From the NCBI GenBank assembly GCA_036417435.1, contig CM070903.1:59062001-59126000 (forward strand): a stretch of DNA of 64,000 nucleotides, given 5' to 3'. Origin of the DNA: Inia geoffrensis. Lineage: Eukaryota > Chordata > Mammalia > Artiodactyla > Iniidae. Position numbers and translations under genes: made by a program. Positions 37,498-49,023 of the stretch are shown here, piece by piece (position 1 is the first letter of the stretch; each line of letters starts with the position of its first letter). Under the pieces are notes generated by a model. That model was not told the DNA's origin. It ran no database searches and worked only from the letters and a program-made list of their open reading frames with translations.

Positions 37498-37710
37498 GAG
37501 CTTCCCTGGTGGCGCAGTGGTTGAGAGTCCGCCTGCTGATGCAGGGGACACAGGTTCGTGCCCCGGTCCGGGAAGATCCTACATGCCGCGGAGCGGCTGG
37601 GCCCGTGAGCCATGGCCGCTGAGCCTGCGCGTCCAGAGCCTGTGCTCCGCAACGGGAGAGGCCACGACAGTGAGAGGCCCGCGTACGGCGCAAAAAAAAA
37701 AAAAAAAAAA
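37498..37710 (+). mobile_element. CHR-2-type cetacean SINE
   Basis: Full-length short SINE with A tail of about 24 bases from 37692. Target-site duplication aaaaagatgttcag on both sides (left about 37484-37497; right 37711-37724). The long uninterrupted tail suggests a recent insertion. Confidence 0.95.
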
Positions 37711-37724
37711 AAAAAGATGTTCAG

Positions 37725-39589
37725 CAATGAGGACTCTCTTTCCATCCCACCATTTCCTCTCCCCATTACAATTGTTCCCCCTCCAAGAAAATAATTTGGT
37801 TTAGCTCTTGGTTACCCTGGAAATGCTGTTAATCATAATCTCCTATTTCCCGTTAGCATTACTTAAATAAGGTTGCATTGAGCAACATCACTACAAGGAA
37901 GGGAGGGAAGGAGGGAGGGAGGGAAAACAGTATGGTCTCTCTCCCTCTCTTTCCCTTTCTCACTTACTCTCAAACTTAGAACTCCATTTAAAGAGAAATT
38001 ATTGGGGAAAAGGAAGAGGGGGATTACTGACAAAGATCAGATCCAGTCCTTGGCTGACTTTCCCTAGCCTATTGTTTTCACCAAGTGTAGCAACACAGTA
38101 TCTCTACATGAATCGGTAGTTGTAAAAATATAATGTGGTTAAGAACATGTTTGTAGCAGTCTACAGAAAAACCAGGGTGTGTGATTTTTGCTCCACACTA
38201 TCTTTTTTTTAAGCTCTAAAATCAGTTGAACACTTCTCGGTTTTTCAAGGTGTTTTAAAATTTCTCCATTGAATGTGAAGACACATTTGAAATAAATTTC
38301 ATTGCTTTGAAACCAGGTAGAATGTAGAATTTAAAATATTTCTTCTAATGCTCACTATGCTAACTTAACCCTAGAGATGTTAATGGTTTTTCAAGTGTTT
38401 TTCTGCAAAAGTCACCATTATTGAGTTATTATTGAGTCATTAGCTTCCCAGGGCTTTGGCAAAATCAGGATTGATCTCTCTCTCTCTCTTTCTCTTTCTC
38501 TCTCTCTCTCTCTCTCCTTATTTGAACTTGCCACTGAAAAGAAAAATTCAAAGATTACTTACTATAATTATTCAATTGAATTTTGTAATTCTATTTCTCA
38601 AAGTAAAACATATTCTAAAATTTCTCTTACTTAAAAAGTATTTTTCCAGACATCTGTAGAATAATATATTATGCAACTATTTTAAAGGAAGAAGTTTATC
38701 TTTGTTCTATAACATGTATATATGTCTACAATATATTATGAAGTGAAAAAAAGCACAGGTTAGAGTACATGCAGTAAAAATAGTAAAAATCCAGTTTCTT
38801 CCATTTACATAAATATAACATTTACATAAATATAACATATTTATGTACATGTCTAGAAAGATATAAGACAAAATATAAGTACTTTGGTTGTCTTTGGGTG
38901 GTTAGGATTCCAACTGATTTTTATTTTCTTTGTTATCCTTTTAAAGTGTTTTCTTGTAATGAGCAGATATTGATGCTGTCATTACAAAAATGTATTATAT
39001 TAAAATCAGTCCTTACTGGATGGATTGAGCATGGTGGAAATGATGGTGATAAAACAAATTGCTGTGTGGAAAGTCTCATGAAGTTCTTTCTCTTCTATTA
39101 GATGATAATTCTTAAAATTCATAAAATTTGAGTGAAAACCAAAAGGAGGACCTTCATTCTCATGGAGGCAGGGCCTCTACCTGTACCTAATAGGTCATCC
39201 CTCACTTCTAGTTCCAAGTCCAGTGATCCCTGACGATTGCTCCTAGGGTAGGGAAGGGAGCAGGAATCCATTCTTCCATCAGGAATCCAGCTCTATGATG
39301 GTTTTTCTTTCCTCCTAATTCTGATGCATGAAAATTCAAAGGAGATTTTGATTCCATGTCCAACTGGACACCAAGCCTTACCTCCGTTCTTTGCAATGTC
39401 CATGCCCCCATCATACTTGGCAATTGCCAGTAGGAAAGCTCTCATCCTCAGGTGCCTAAAGAAATACAGAATTCCTAACAGGTCTCCTGCCTCTTTTTTT
39501 CTCCCTTCTTTTATTCAATCTTCACATGTCCCCCTACTAATTCACCCAATTCATCCTACTAAAATGTTACTTTTAAATATGTTACTCTT
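37725..39589. other. Intergenic, no gene seen
   Basis: Contains a GGGA-rich run at 37898-37924, a (CT)n microsatellite at 38475-38517 and a 17-bp tandem repeat (catttacataaatataa, 38802-38835). No gene or known transposon is recognised. Confidence 0.55.
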
Positions 39590-40110
39590 TTGTTGAAAAT
39601 CCTATAACTCTCTCTGACATGAAGAAAAAAATCTATAGCCTAGAATTCGAAGCCCTCCAGAATCTAAGCTCATCCTTGGCATGACTTTGCCCCAAGCCCC
39701 CCAATAAAGCCTCTGCTTCATGATAACAGCTGACTCACTGAATTGGCCCTGAACTTCAGTACTCCCAAGGGTTGGCTCTGCCTGGAATGACTTACCTCAT
39801 GGTTTCCACCAGCCTCACTTCTACAATATAAAGCCAAGTTAAGATTCCGCGCTTGAGATATTCCTAGCCCACCTGATCCCTAGGAGATCATCCCCTTTTC
39901 TAAAGACCTGTGCTACCTACTCATTTACTTCTATGCTTTATGTTACCTGACTCTTTGGTACACATGGATATTTTCTCCCCAGCAAAATGATAAGTTCCTT
40001 AAGGGCTTATTTCCTCATTTGTATTTAAAATCACCTAGAACTATGCCTCTTCAGTAATCCCTTAAGAGCTGGCACGAAATACATATTTTTTGATGAACTG
40101 AAACATCAAG
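39590..40110 (+). mobile_element. Ancient L2 3' fragment
   Basis: Sense L2 phrases in order: tgaaaatcctataactctct, gaagccctccagaatctaag, tctgcctggaatgacttacc, gataagttccttaagggctt and aaatcacctagaactatgcc. Old and non-coding. Confidence 0.85.
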
Positions 40111-42599
40111 CAGCATGTTTTCTAAACATTTTGGGAAAGAAACATGCACAACAGTATAACACTCCACGTTCTTATTTTTTTAGATAAGCAGTTAAAGAAT
40201 AAAATCCAAGACAAATCAATAATATTTGAGTTAACCTCTCTGAAAACCACAAAAATAAGATTACCTTCTGCTCAACTTCCTATTTCTGAAAATGTCCTTA
40301 ATCTCATTGAGGGTAAGTGTTTAGATGGAGCATTTAAAAAGTTTGTCCAAAACACACAATTATGTCTTGCCTGTAGCAGAAATAATGTGTGCCCCTGCTT
40401 CACTTTGTCAGTAATTGAATTTGCCTCTGAAGTTCAAGATTTCTTTTTGTGTGTGAAACTGACTGCTTCTGTTTTCTCTTTATATGCAGTAGACTCTAAT
40501 CTAAGGCAGAAGAAACACCATGCAGGTGGGATTTGGTGAGCAGGGAGGATAATAGAAGAGATTGACATGACTTCCATAGAAGAGTTATTTTTAAGTATAG
40601 AGAATGCCTACCCTCATGCTGAAAGGGCCTTTAGAAAATATTCCCAGGATTGAAAAGCAGTGAGGGCAATTCCCATCACTGAGCTAGCAGCGCTGGTCTG
40701 TGGGGTGTTGCTGCCACCTGCTGCATGCAAACAGCCATGGAGGGGCTGGCGCCGGGCTCTTAGCTGCAGGACGCCAGGTGAGCACAATTAATATTCTGTG
40801 GGCATCTGAAATTTTTCTTCTATTAGAGCCTGGGTCCAATCTGATGACTCCAGGCCACAGAAGTATAAAAACTACACCCAGGATGGACAACTTTGCCCAG
40901 TAGCCACTAAATGGGGCCCTGGGCATCCCAACCCCAGGCATGGATTCCATTAAAAGTTACTCTGTAGCTCTGGAAAACAAGTGAGGATTTCCCTTTTTCT
41001 GAATCTGAGGGATTTATTTGAAGAGTTGCTTCACCTTCAGGCAATAAGAGATAAGAGACCTCTAGATGATTCAAGGGGGAGGATATTTTCTTAGAGAATT
41101 CAATAAATTTAGATTCTTACTGGTTTCCACTTAGGTAGCTTCCTCTTAATATGACAAGTGGAGTAAAGTAACTGAAATCCCTCCCCAGGCTTGTAATGTC
41201 TCCCAGTTTAATAGGGACACCAACCTACAGACCAGGGTCTTCTTACTATATCTTCTGGCCTATTTTTGCCTCTATACTCCATCACTGTGATTTACTAGAA
41301 TTTCTAGGAGGAAAGGGGCAGATATGAAGGCATCGAGAGCAGTGATGTTTCTTCCTGCCTTTCAATCAAAGACTTTGAACTCCCCAGCCCTCCCTGAAAA
41401 TATCCCTGTCAGCCCCAACTGACCCAACGCCTCCAGGGATCTGAGACCTACTGGGGAGGTGGTAGTGGGGGACAGGAATAAAAGTTTGGGAGCCCTGGAG
41501 TAGGAACTCAGTAACTCCATTTTCTGGCCTCTGCAGGAAACATCATTAGCTGAGTAGTAATGAGTATGACAATTGTCATGGCAAATATTTGTAGGGGTGG
41601 TGTAGAGGGTAGCCTGGACGTCCAGGAAGACAGTAGCCCTATTTCACCATATGCAAATGTCTTCTCCCAGGTAATTCTAATCTCCTGAATGGCAAGAGTG
41701 ATGCTTTATATCTTAGCATCATCCATATTCCCCCCCAAGTCCTTGCATAGGACAGATCAGTACACCCATGATGTCATGATACATGATGACATGATACATG
41801 ATGATGACCTGGTCAGAATGATCTCTCCCTGACCTCAAAAGAGTAACCGTCTCAGGAATACAACTCAGTCTTCTCATTTGTCTTTAGCCTTGCTGGTAGT
41901 AACGAGATTAGGGTCACAGAATATTTCACCAATTGTTCATAAGGTGGTACATATTAATTCATTTTTATTCTTTGTTCATTAAACTTATGCTGTAGTTCCA
42001 GCCTAATGTTTCTTTTCTTAACGTTGGCAGGTAAAGACGGCCTATTTTACCCCAAGGTAGAAAACCAATACAGTTGTATCTGACAGGGAACAGTCATCAT
42101 GTCCTTCTGCGAATAACCAGGGATTTTTACCAAGGAGTCACTTCCCTGAAATCCAGTCCTCGGTAAATGGAAGTAAGTGGGTGCATGTAACAGGGCCTGG
42201 TAACCAGCTGAGGTGGGAGATTCTCTCTGCCTTTGGATTCTGATTGTTTCTGTCTTATTCTACATGATTTTTGCTGAGGCAAAGACATGCTTTTCTGTCA
42301 TCATCAAAACAGACCTCCCTCCAGCAGGGGGGGAGAATTCCCTACTTGACCACCAGCCTATCCCAGACACAGGGTGGAAAAGGAGCCCTCGGCTCCTCAC
42401 CTCCGGGGAATGTGGGTTTCCCTGAAAGAAGGGAGACGTTAAAATTCCATTTCTTAGCTGGAGCTACCCTCTGTTACTTCTCAGATTTTATTAAAATTAA
42501 ACGTGTTAATTCTTTGTCCTTTCACCCGGAAGCAATTCTGGAAAGAAAACATATTTTAAAATTGAACAGAAAAACTATTATGAAAGACTCTGAGCTCAC
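40111..42599. other. Intergenic, region upstream of CD96
   Basis: No supported gene. It has a 131-codon ATG-initiated frame at 40144-40539 with no recognisable domain, and a short 'catgatgacatgatacatg' repeat near 41766-41804. No repeat family is otherwise identified. Confidence 0.5.
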
Positions 42600-43009
42600 A
42601 TTTGTTAAATGACTTTGTGCTCTTGAAAAGAAATGTATAAAAAGCAGATTATGAACTGCTCTGCATGATTTCCTTTGTTTGGATTTTAGGAGCAGCTTGA
42701 CTGACACAGAGATCCTGAAGGAGAGAATCTTTGGATACTAAAAATGCTTTTAACGAAGGTGATATACAAGATTTCAGAGAACAATTTCAACATTGTTCCG
42801 TTGAAGGTTATACTTAGCTCTGAACCACATTACTTTCCTGTCTACGTTTCATTCCCTGGGGTCTTGCCAAGTGATAAACAGACACAGGCGTGTGGTAGAT
42901 GTGGCGTTTTTTTCAGCACGAACAGGGTGGCTGGAGTTTGCCTAGTTAAAGGCATCTATTGACTTCTGTGATCATTATGGAAATGCTGGTGTGAGGCCTT
43001 CAGGAGACT
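42600..43009 (+). promoter_or_regulatory. CD96: Probable CD96 5' UTR and proximal promoter region
   Basis: This is the stretch just upstream of the CD96 start codon. It is AT-rich and CpG-poor, as expected for a lymphocyte-restricted gene without a CpG island. A TATA-like string (gtataaaaag) lies at 42635-42644, about 370 bases before the start codon. If transcription began there, the leader would hold upstream ATGs, including a five-codon open frame at 42977-42994 ending 15 bases before the CD96 ATG. The human leader is, as I recall, shorter, so a TATA-less start nearer 42900 is equally possible. The true start cannot be settled from sequence. Confidence 0.35.
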
Positions 43010-43070
43010 ATGGGGAAAAAATGGACATACTGTGCTGTCTATTCCATCATCCAGATACATGTTGTCAGGG
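43010..43070 (+). CDS. CD96: CD96 (TACTILE) coding exon 1: start codon and signal peptide
   Basis: This exon encodes residues 1-20 and the first base of codon 21 of CD96, an immunoglobulin-superfamily receptor of T and NK cells that binds the poliovirus receptor CD155. The visible peptide starts MGKKWTYCAVYSIIQIH and closely resembles the human CD96 leader as I recall it: a basic start, then a hydrophobic stretch. The exon ends at a consensus donor (g|gtaagg), leaving phase 1, which matches the phase-1 acceptor of exon 2; the joined codon is Gly21. The start codon has a strong context (A at -3, G at +4). The exon is too short to show as an ORF, and longer ORFs in other frames cover it. The 5' UTR lies upstream, but its start cannot be fixed from sequence. 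Confidence 0.93.
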
Positions 43071-44379
43071 GTAAGGCTTCTGGTTGCCCCTTCTTGTCAG
43101 ATCGGCTGCTTCGCGGGGAATGGGGCCTCTGTTTACTTAAAATGCCTTGTGGCTACTGCCGAAATTGATCACCAAAGGCAGACTGTTATTAAGGTTTTCA
43201 GTTATGTATTTAAGTGGCAGCTCTCAGAGAGATGTTAAGAGTCTAGAAAAGGATTACAAAAGAGTGCTAAAAACAAGAAGGGAATGGGTGGTTTGTGCCA
43301 CTGCTCTGAGACATTTTCACTCATTTTCTTTCTAAGAGGGTCTCTTGGAGTAACTGGGAAATTGTGCTTCTTGCAGATGAAATGCTCTCCAAATGGTAGT
43401 CACAATAACTCCGGAATACTAGAAAAATCACAAGCCATCAAGACTCAGAGCTCCTGAATCAACTTTTTCTCTGTCTCAAATACTTTCTCTTTTGGATATA
43501 GCAAGAATTTCTCCTCCAAATACTAAGATCTTTGGGAGCTGAACATATGTTGAATTTTAATGAGGCATGTGTAGGTATGGACCTGGGAGACAAAGTAGGG
43601 TCCTTATGACAGCGGGGACCAGTGCCTAAAGGGCCTGTTTAAAAATAGCAGGAGGAGAGATTTGTTCTGCATTCCGTAGCACGAGGGTATTAGAGTGAGC
43701 CCGAGTGTCTTAAGAATTAACTCTGCTTTTCAGATATAGCTATGAAGATTTTAAAGGAGAATTTCTAAATCAAAGGAGACTTTGGAATATAATGCTGTAG
43801 ATAGGATCAGAGATACATCACCAGGCAAAGGTGAGCTCACAGGGAGCTACATTAAACCGCACTAACCTCCGCCTACCCAAACTTTTGCATTCATAAAAGT
43901 GTAGTAACTCCCATTTGTCCAGTACCTTTGGAGCCTGTTTTTTTCTCAGTTGCTTGTCATGTTTTTATCTTTTTCCTTTGTGAGCTTCAGTGGTACTTGC
44001 CACAATAATATATCATTCCATGTTATATTATAATAGTATTCCATGTTAATTCTAAAACTGAGACCTACACTATTGAAGGCATGTCAAAGGCTCAGTGCTT
44101 AACATATTTTAAGTGTCCTGTACCATTTGGTCAGAGAGCTGATGGGAGGGAATCTTCTTTTATGTCTAGTGTTTGTGTTGATTATAGATGATGCTGACCA
44201 GTGGGTTATCTTTAGTGGAAACCTCTACCGCTGTTTTTTCCCCATTCTTTCCTCAGGTACCCTAACCACATGGAAATGATGGCCCTTTTGATCCTCTGTT
44301 ATTGAATGTCAAATTTCTTACTCTTCTCAACCAATTTGGAAGGCAGTTTGGAGGTCATCAAGGTTATAGAAGGAGCACA

Positions 44380-44885
44380 GACTCTAGACAACCAAATTAA
44401 TGTTCTTTTACTGAGGTGTGACTTTAAGCAAATCACTTAATCTCTCTGTGCCTCAGTTTCCTCTTTGATAAACAGTGTTAACAAACATCACCCTTTGGAC
44501 TTCCCTGGTGGCACAGTGGTTAAGAATCCGCCTGCCAACGCAGGGGACATGGGTTCGATCACTCTTCTGGGAAGATCCCACGTATTGCAGAGCAGCTAAG
44601 CCATGTGCCACAACTACTGAACCTGCGCTCTAGAGCCCGTAAGCCACAACTACTGAAGCCCATGCGCCTATAGAGCCCATACTCCACAACAAGAGAAGCC
44701 ACCACAATGAGAAGCCCGCGCACCTCAACGAAGAGTAGCCCATGCTCACTGCAACTAGAGAAAGCCCACACGCAGCAACAAGGACGCAACACAGCCAAAA
44801 ATAAATAAATAAATAAATTTAAAAAACAAACGAAAAAATCACCCTTTGGTGTGTGCAGAGGATTAAACAAGATAACTATATAAAA
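44380..44885 (+). repeat. MIR SINE interrupted by a CHR-1 SINE
   Basis: gtgactttaagcaaatcacttaatc, then ctgtgcctcagtttcctc read as MIR. After the nested SINE it resumes as gaggattaaacaagataac. Confidence 0.8.
44500..44837 (+). mobile_element. CHR-1-type cetartiodactyl SINE in CD96 intron 1
   Basis: Longer SINE type with head acttccctggtggcacag, B-box gggttcgatcac, 'ccacaactactga' internal repeats and an (AAAT)n tail. Target-site duplication atcaccctttgg at 44488-44499 and 44838-44849. Confidence 0.95.
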
Positions 44886-45369
44886 TCCTGTTGTAAACAT
44901 GTATTTTTAAAAACATACACATATTACTTATTTTTCAGTTTCAGAAAATAATATTTGTGTGTTATTATATGTTACGTGCTTTTGATTCATAAACAAAAAA
45001 AGCCAATTATATTCATTGTAAGAGTAGTTGTCATAATAAACTTGCTAGTGGGCTCCAATCTTTAAATAGGCTTAATTTTATTCACAGGTAGTCAGAGAAC
45101 TTACATTATTTTTTGGACAGACCAATAGACAAAGTGATAGACAGTCAAAAGTCAATAATTTCCTCTAGTGTCTTTAAGCAAATGCCTCCTCATTTGTATT
45201 GAGTCTTATGCTTCTCTATCTAGATCAGGAACAAGCTCTCTCCAACCCCTAAGTCAGCCAGGGAGGAAAGTTCCAGCTGCTCCCTCACTCCACCAAAGTA
45301 ACCAGGGTTTCTCATTGAGTCACTCTGTGTGAATCATGCAAACTGATGGCTCATGTCCTTCCTTTTCAG

Positions 45370-45726
45370 GAGTATTGGAAGAAACCTTCAATGCAGAAGA
45401 AGACATTTATGCATTACCTGGTTCTGATGTCAACCTGACCTGCCAAACACAGAAGAAAGGCTTCTTGGTGCAGATGCAGTGGTCCAAGGTCACTGATAAG
45501 TTGGACCTGATCGCCCTTTATCATCCCCAACATGGCTTTTACTGTGCCAATGGGAGCCCCTGTGAGTCGCTGGCGGCTTTCAGAGAAGCTCCCAGGAATG
45601 TGTCAAAGTGGACTCTGCACTTAAGGAACATGTCCTCCTTGCTCACTGGAAAGAATGAGTGTAGCTTCACTCTGTACCCAGAGGGCATTCAGACAAAAAT
45701 CTACAACCTACAGATTCAGACAAATG
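45370..45726 (+). CDS. CD96: CD96 coding exon 2: first V-type Ig domain
   Basis: This exon encodes residues 21-140 (first and last codons split). It forms the membrane-distal V-type Ig domain, the part known in human and mouse CD96 to bind CD155. Visible marks are the B-strand cysteine Cys45 (NLTCQ), the core tryptophan Trp58 (MQWSK), the family-typical pair Cys79 and Cys85 (GFYCANGSPC), and the F-strand cysteine Cys118 (GKNEC). Sequons lie at Asn42, Asn97 and Asn107. The acceptor follows a pyrimidine run (ccttttcag) and the donor is g|gtaagc; both are phase 1, so the exon is a symmetrical 1-1 module, usual for Ig domains. Oddities: the tyrosine normally two residues before the last Ig cysteine is Asn116, and a cysteine I recall after NMS in human is Ser110. 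Confidence 0.97.
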
Positions 45727-45879
45727 GTAAGCATGTCTGGGAGGGGGAAGAAAGCACATGCATTCATTCATTCACCTCTCATTTGTTCAACAAGTACGTG
45801 TTCTGAGCCAGCCATGTGCCAGAATACATGTAAAATTGCACCAGTGATAAGTGGTAAAGACTACAAGCGGTTCTGTGAG

Positions 45880-46640
45880 AGCATATAATAGAAGTCAGGA
45901 AAATTGACTCTGAGAAAGCAACACCTGAGCTGAGGCCTGAAGATTAGTAGATATTAACACCATTTGGGAGGTGGAAGGTTTGTGAGTGATCCAGAGACAA
46001 GGAACAGCTGATATGAAGGGCTGTGCAGTGTTTGAGGACATAGGAAGATGCCAGTGGGACTTCGGTACAGAATTAAGGGATGAGGTGGGAGATACGGTAA
46101 GGACCAGATCATGCTGAACTTTGTCAGCCATGTTTGAGGTTTGGATTTTTATCTAAGTGCCTTGGGAAGACATCAAAGTATTTTCAACCAAAGGATGGCA
46201 TGACATTTATAGCCTGATTGAATTTGTGTTATAAAAAGCTGGTGCTGGCTTCAGTATGAGAATGAAGTGAAGGGGGGTGAGAAGGAGAAGGTGGAGACAA
46301 GTTAGGAGACCAGTAGCCCAGAGGAGACAGAGTGATAGTTTGGGTAGATGTAGAAAGAAGATGACGAATTTGAGCTTTGAGCGTTAAACAGGTAGGACTT
46401 GGTAATAGAGTGGATCTAGAACAATGGCAGTATGAGTGAGGGAGAGAAAAAACATGCATGTGTCTGGCAAGCACACCTGAATGGTGGTGCCATTCACTGA
46501 GATGGGAGGCAAAGGAATCAGAGCAGTTTTTTCTGCGGGGGAGGGGGGACTTATCAAAGTGGCTTTGGATATATTTAGTATAAGGCAGGGAAAGGTACCA
46601 AGAAGGCTGCTGAATGTGTAGCATTCACTCATTCTTGCTT
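45880..46640 (-). mobile_element. Ancient L2, antisense, in CD96 intron 2
   Basis: ctgagctgaggcctgaag, gaccagatcatgctgaactttg, aaaggatggcatgacattta and gccattcactgagatggg follow the reverse complement of the L2 ORF2 C-terminal and 3' region in order. It is degenerate. The apparent minus-strand ORF 46229-46624 is a remnant of this element. Confidence 0.8.
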
Positions 46641-46659
46641 TGTAAGGCTGCCTTTGGAG

Positions 46660-46800
46660 GCAGGAATCCTAGGTTAAAGTTCTAGTACCTTTCTGGCTAG
46701 AAAAGAATTTCACCTGGGGCCTGGCATGTACATTCCCTGAGCCCATCTGGAAAATTATGACAGTAATGCCTACCCTAAATTAGTTGGTCCTAAAGTAAAT
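46660..46800 (+). repeat. MIR SINE fragment
   Basis: Diverged MIR-like wording: taaagttctagtacctttctgg, then atctggaaaattatgacagtaatgcc. Confidence 0.55.
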
Positions 46801-47199
46801 GATCTCCATTTATACTAATGGAAAAGATGAAAACAAAAGCCAAATGGAAAATGCACTGGAAATGGAATGTTTTTTACTCAGGGGCAAAGTGACCTGGTGG
46901 TATATGAAAAAAGCACAGGAAAAACTAACTCATGAACGCTATGCTAAAGAAGGCATGGAGCTGCCCAGGACAAACAACAGGTATGGATTTATTACTTCCT
47001 CTCCTCTTCTCAAGAGATAAGAGCATGCATGGTGTTGGGCAGTCCAGCTATAGAGCAGGACCTCTTCTACCTCTACCTTAACAATGCCCCATTCCCATTG
47101 CTGTTTTCCAGGAAAAAATACTTCATTTGGGGATAGGTTGGGATGGTGGGGGTTGAGTGAAGAGAAATGAGAAGACCTGTATAGAACAGTGTTTACCTA

Positions 47200-47440
47200 C
47201 GTATATTTTGGCATCAGGTGGCCTGGATTTGAATGTTGGCTCCGTCATTCACTATATATTTCATCTTCGCTGGGTTATTCTAATTCCCTAAGTTTTTGTT
47301 TCCTGATATAACAAATATGGATAATTATAGGAACTCCTTCACAGGTACCATTATTTTGACAATTAGATGAGATAATCTGTGTAAAGCACTTAGCATAGTT
47401 CCTGCCCAAGAGTAAGAGTTTGGAAAATGGTACTTTTCAT
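47200..47440 (+). repeat. MIR SINE
   Basis: ggcctggatttgaatgttgg, then gataattataggaactcc, then gagataatctgtgtaaagcac follow the MIR core and tail. Confidence 0.8.
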
Positions 47441-48835
47441 TATAAATAGTAAAAATAATAATGAGTGAACTCTATATCTCAGGTCTCATTAAAAATGAGT
47501 CTTCCGCCCTCTCTTTTTGTGTCTGCCTGATATGGAGCCCAACAAAACATGTGCCACACATTAGCACAAGTACACACTGCTCTTGGCTTTAGACAAAGAT
47601 TTTGGGTCTTCTTCCTAAAACTGTAAACTATGCTACTGCATATGTGAGGACCTAGTGTTTTTTCCATGGAGAACTGACAACATGGATTAATGTGCCGTAT
47701 AGAAAGTAGGAGGTGGGAATGGCTCAACATAAAGACAGCAGTGGAGAAGAGGTACAAGTGTCATTCAGAAAGGAGAATGGTGTTGCCTTTGAGGGAAAGT
47801 GTATTTCTTAAAATAAAGGGGCAAGCTTGTAGCTACTAAAAACTGCAAATCACTGGGGAGGCAGAAGCCAAGTATACATGCTTTGTGGTCGTCAATTTCC
47901 CAGTCTTCTGACTGTAACTTTGCTCTTGATCTGCCGGACCAGACGGAAAAAACAATGGCCTCGATGTTAGAGAAATGGTTCTGGTATTGTGTATTTGGGT
48001 ACAAAGGGAGCAAAATAGAAAAGAGAGAAACAGAAAGGGAAAGAACTCTTTCACCACAGAGTGATCAAAAATGTAAGCCTGGTATAAAGCTAAGGGGCAG
48101 ATACTTAGATGGGGCAGTTGTCTCTCAAAAGCCCTGTCAAATCCCCCCTCATGACATCTTTTTCCCCTTTATTCTTCTGATCTTCACTCCTTCTCCTCTC
48201 TCTCTTGCCATTTCCCTCTCACAACCATGGGAGATCTTCAGGTTTACAGGCTGGTTGGGTAAGCAAAGCACACATGAGTGCAAGTATGTGCAATACACGA
48301 ACAAATGCAAATTGAAGTGGTGTGTGAGAATCTAAATATGAAAATGCTGAGGGACCAGAGGTGGTTGGGACCTCTTTCTGTTTCCTTTCTGTTGTCTGCA
48401 GAGTCATTCTCCTCCCTGCCTGCTCACAAAACAGTGTGTCTAAATCCTGTCCCCATCTTCCTGGAGTGCCTAGCTGAGAAGGGACTCTTCACTATACCTT
48501 GTTTCTTTGTGTGAGCTAGTGCTCTGAGGCTGTGGATGAGGGTAGAAATGTAACACACTGTTTGGCATTTGCTGCTTTTTTCATTTTCACTTGACAGGGT
48601 TTCCTTTTAGGTTAGTTTTAGGGTTATTCCAAGAAACGCAGTTCTCTGAGTCAAGCCTTGGGTTATTGTCATCCAGGTTTCCATCATTTGACGCTACTGG
48701 ATCCCACAATGCTTCAGACTATGAGACTTTAATGCGTCTGAAATGTGTAGTTGTTAAGATTAGTTCTAAAAAGTACAATATGGCTTTAATTTCCCAGATT
48801 ACAACAAAAGCCTTGGGGGCGGTTAATGTCGTTGT

Positions 48836-48910
48836 TAGAAGCAGTAGCAGGAGAAGAAGGAGGAAAGGTAGTAGGAGGAGAGGAGGTGTGGTAATAGAAG
48901 TAGTAAGACT
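48836..48910. repeat. Purine-rich degenerate trinucleotide tract
   Basis: A run of AGA, AGG, AGT and GTA triplets on the + strand, lacking a clean period. It gives a long but meaningless open frame. Confidence 0.7.
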
Positions 48911-49023
48911 ATAATAAGAGAGTAATAGTACTGGTAATAGAATGGAATAATCCGGATAATATAATCTTGATAATCTCAGTCTAACTACATGGTACTACCC
49001 TGTCTAAAGGCATAGTGTGTTCT

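Larger units (their letters stand above)
43071..45369 (+). other. CD96: CD96 intron 1
   Basis: Phase-1 GT-AG intron of about 2.3 kb separating the leader from the first Ig domain. It contains a MIR (about 44380-44885) split by a CHR-1-type SINE. The remainder, including 43071-44380, shows no recognisable gene, RNA or repeat to me. Confidence 0.9.

Noticed and set aside
42213..42425. Frame with a hydrophobic leader-like start upstream of CD96
   Set aside because: Starts at GTG, has no usable donor in phase 1, and the true CD96 leader exon is found at 43010.
42635..42644. TATA-like string as the CD96 core promoter
   Set aside because: Too far from the start codon to be sure, in AT-rich DNA where such strings occur by chance; kept only as a possibility.
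1..43009. A second protein-coding gene upstream of CD96
   Set aside because: No spliced exon series, conserved domain or processed pseudogene could be recognised; the region reads as repeat-rich intergenic DNA.
46229..46632. 131-codon minus-strand frame
   Set aside because: It is the sense direction of a degenerate antisense L2; no intact domain.
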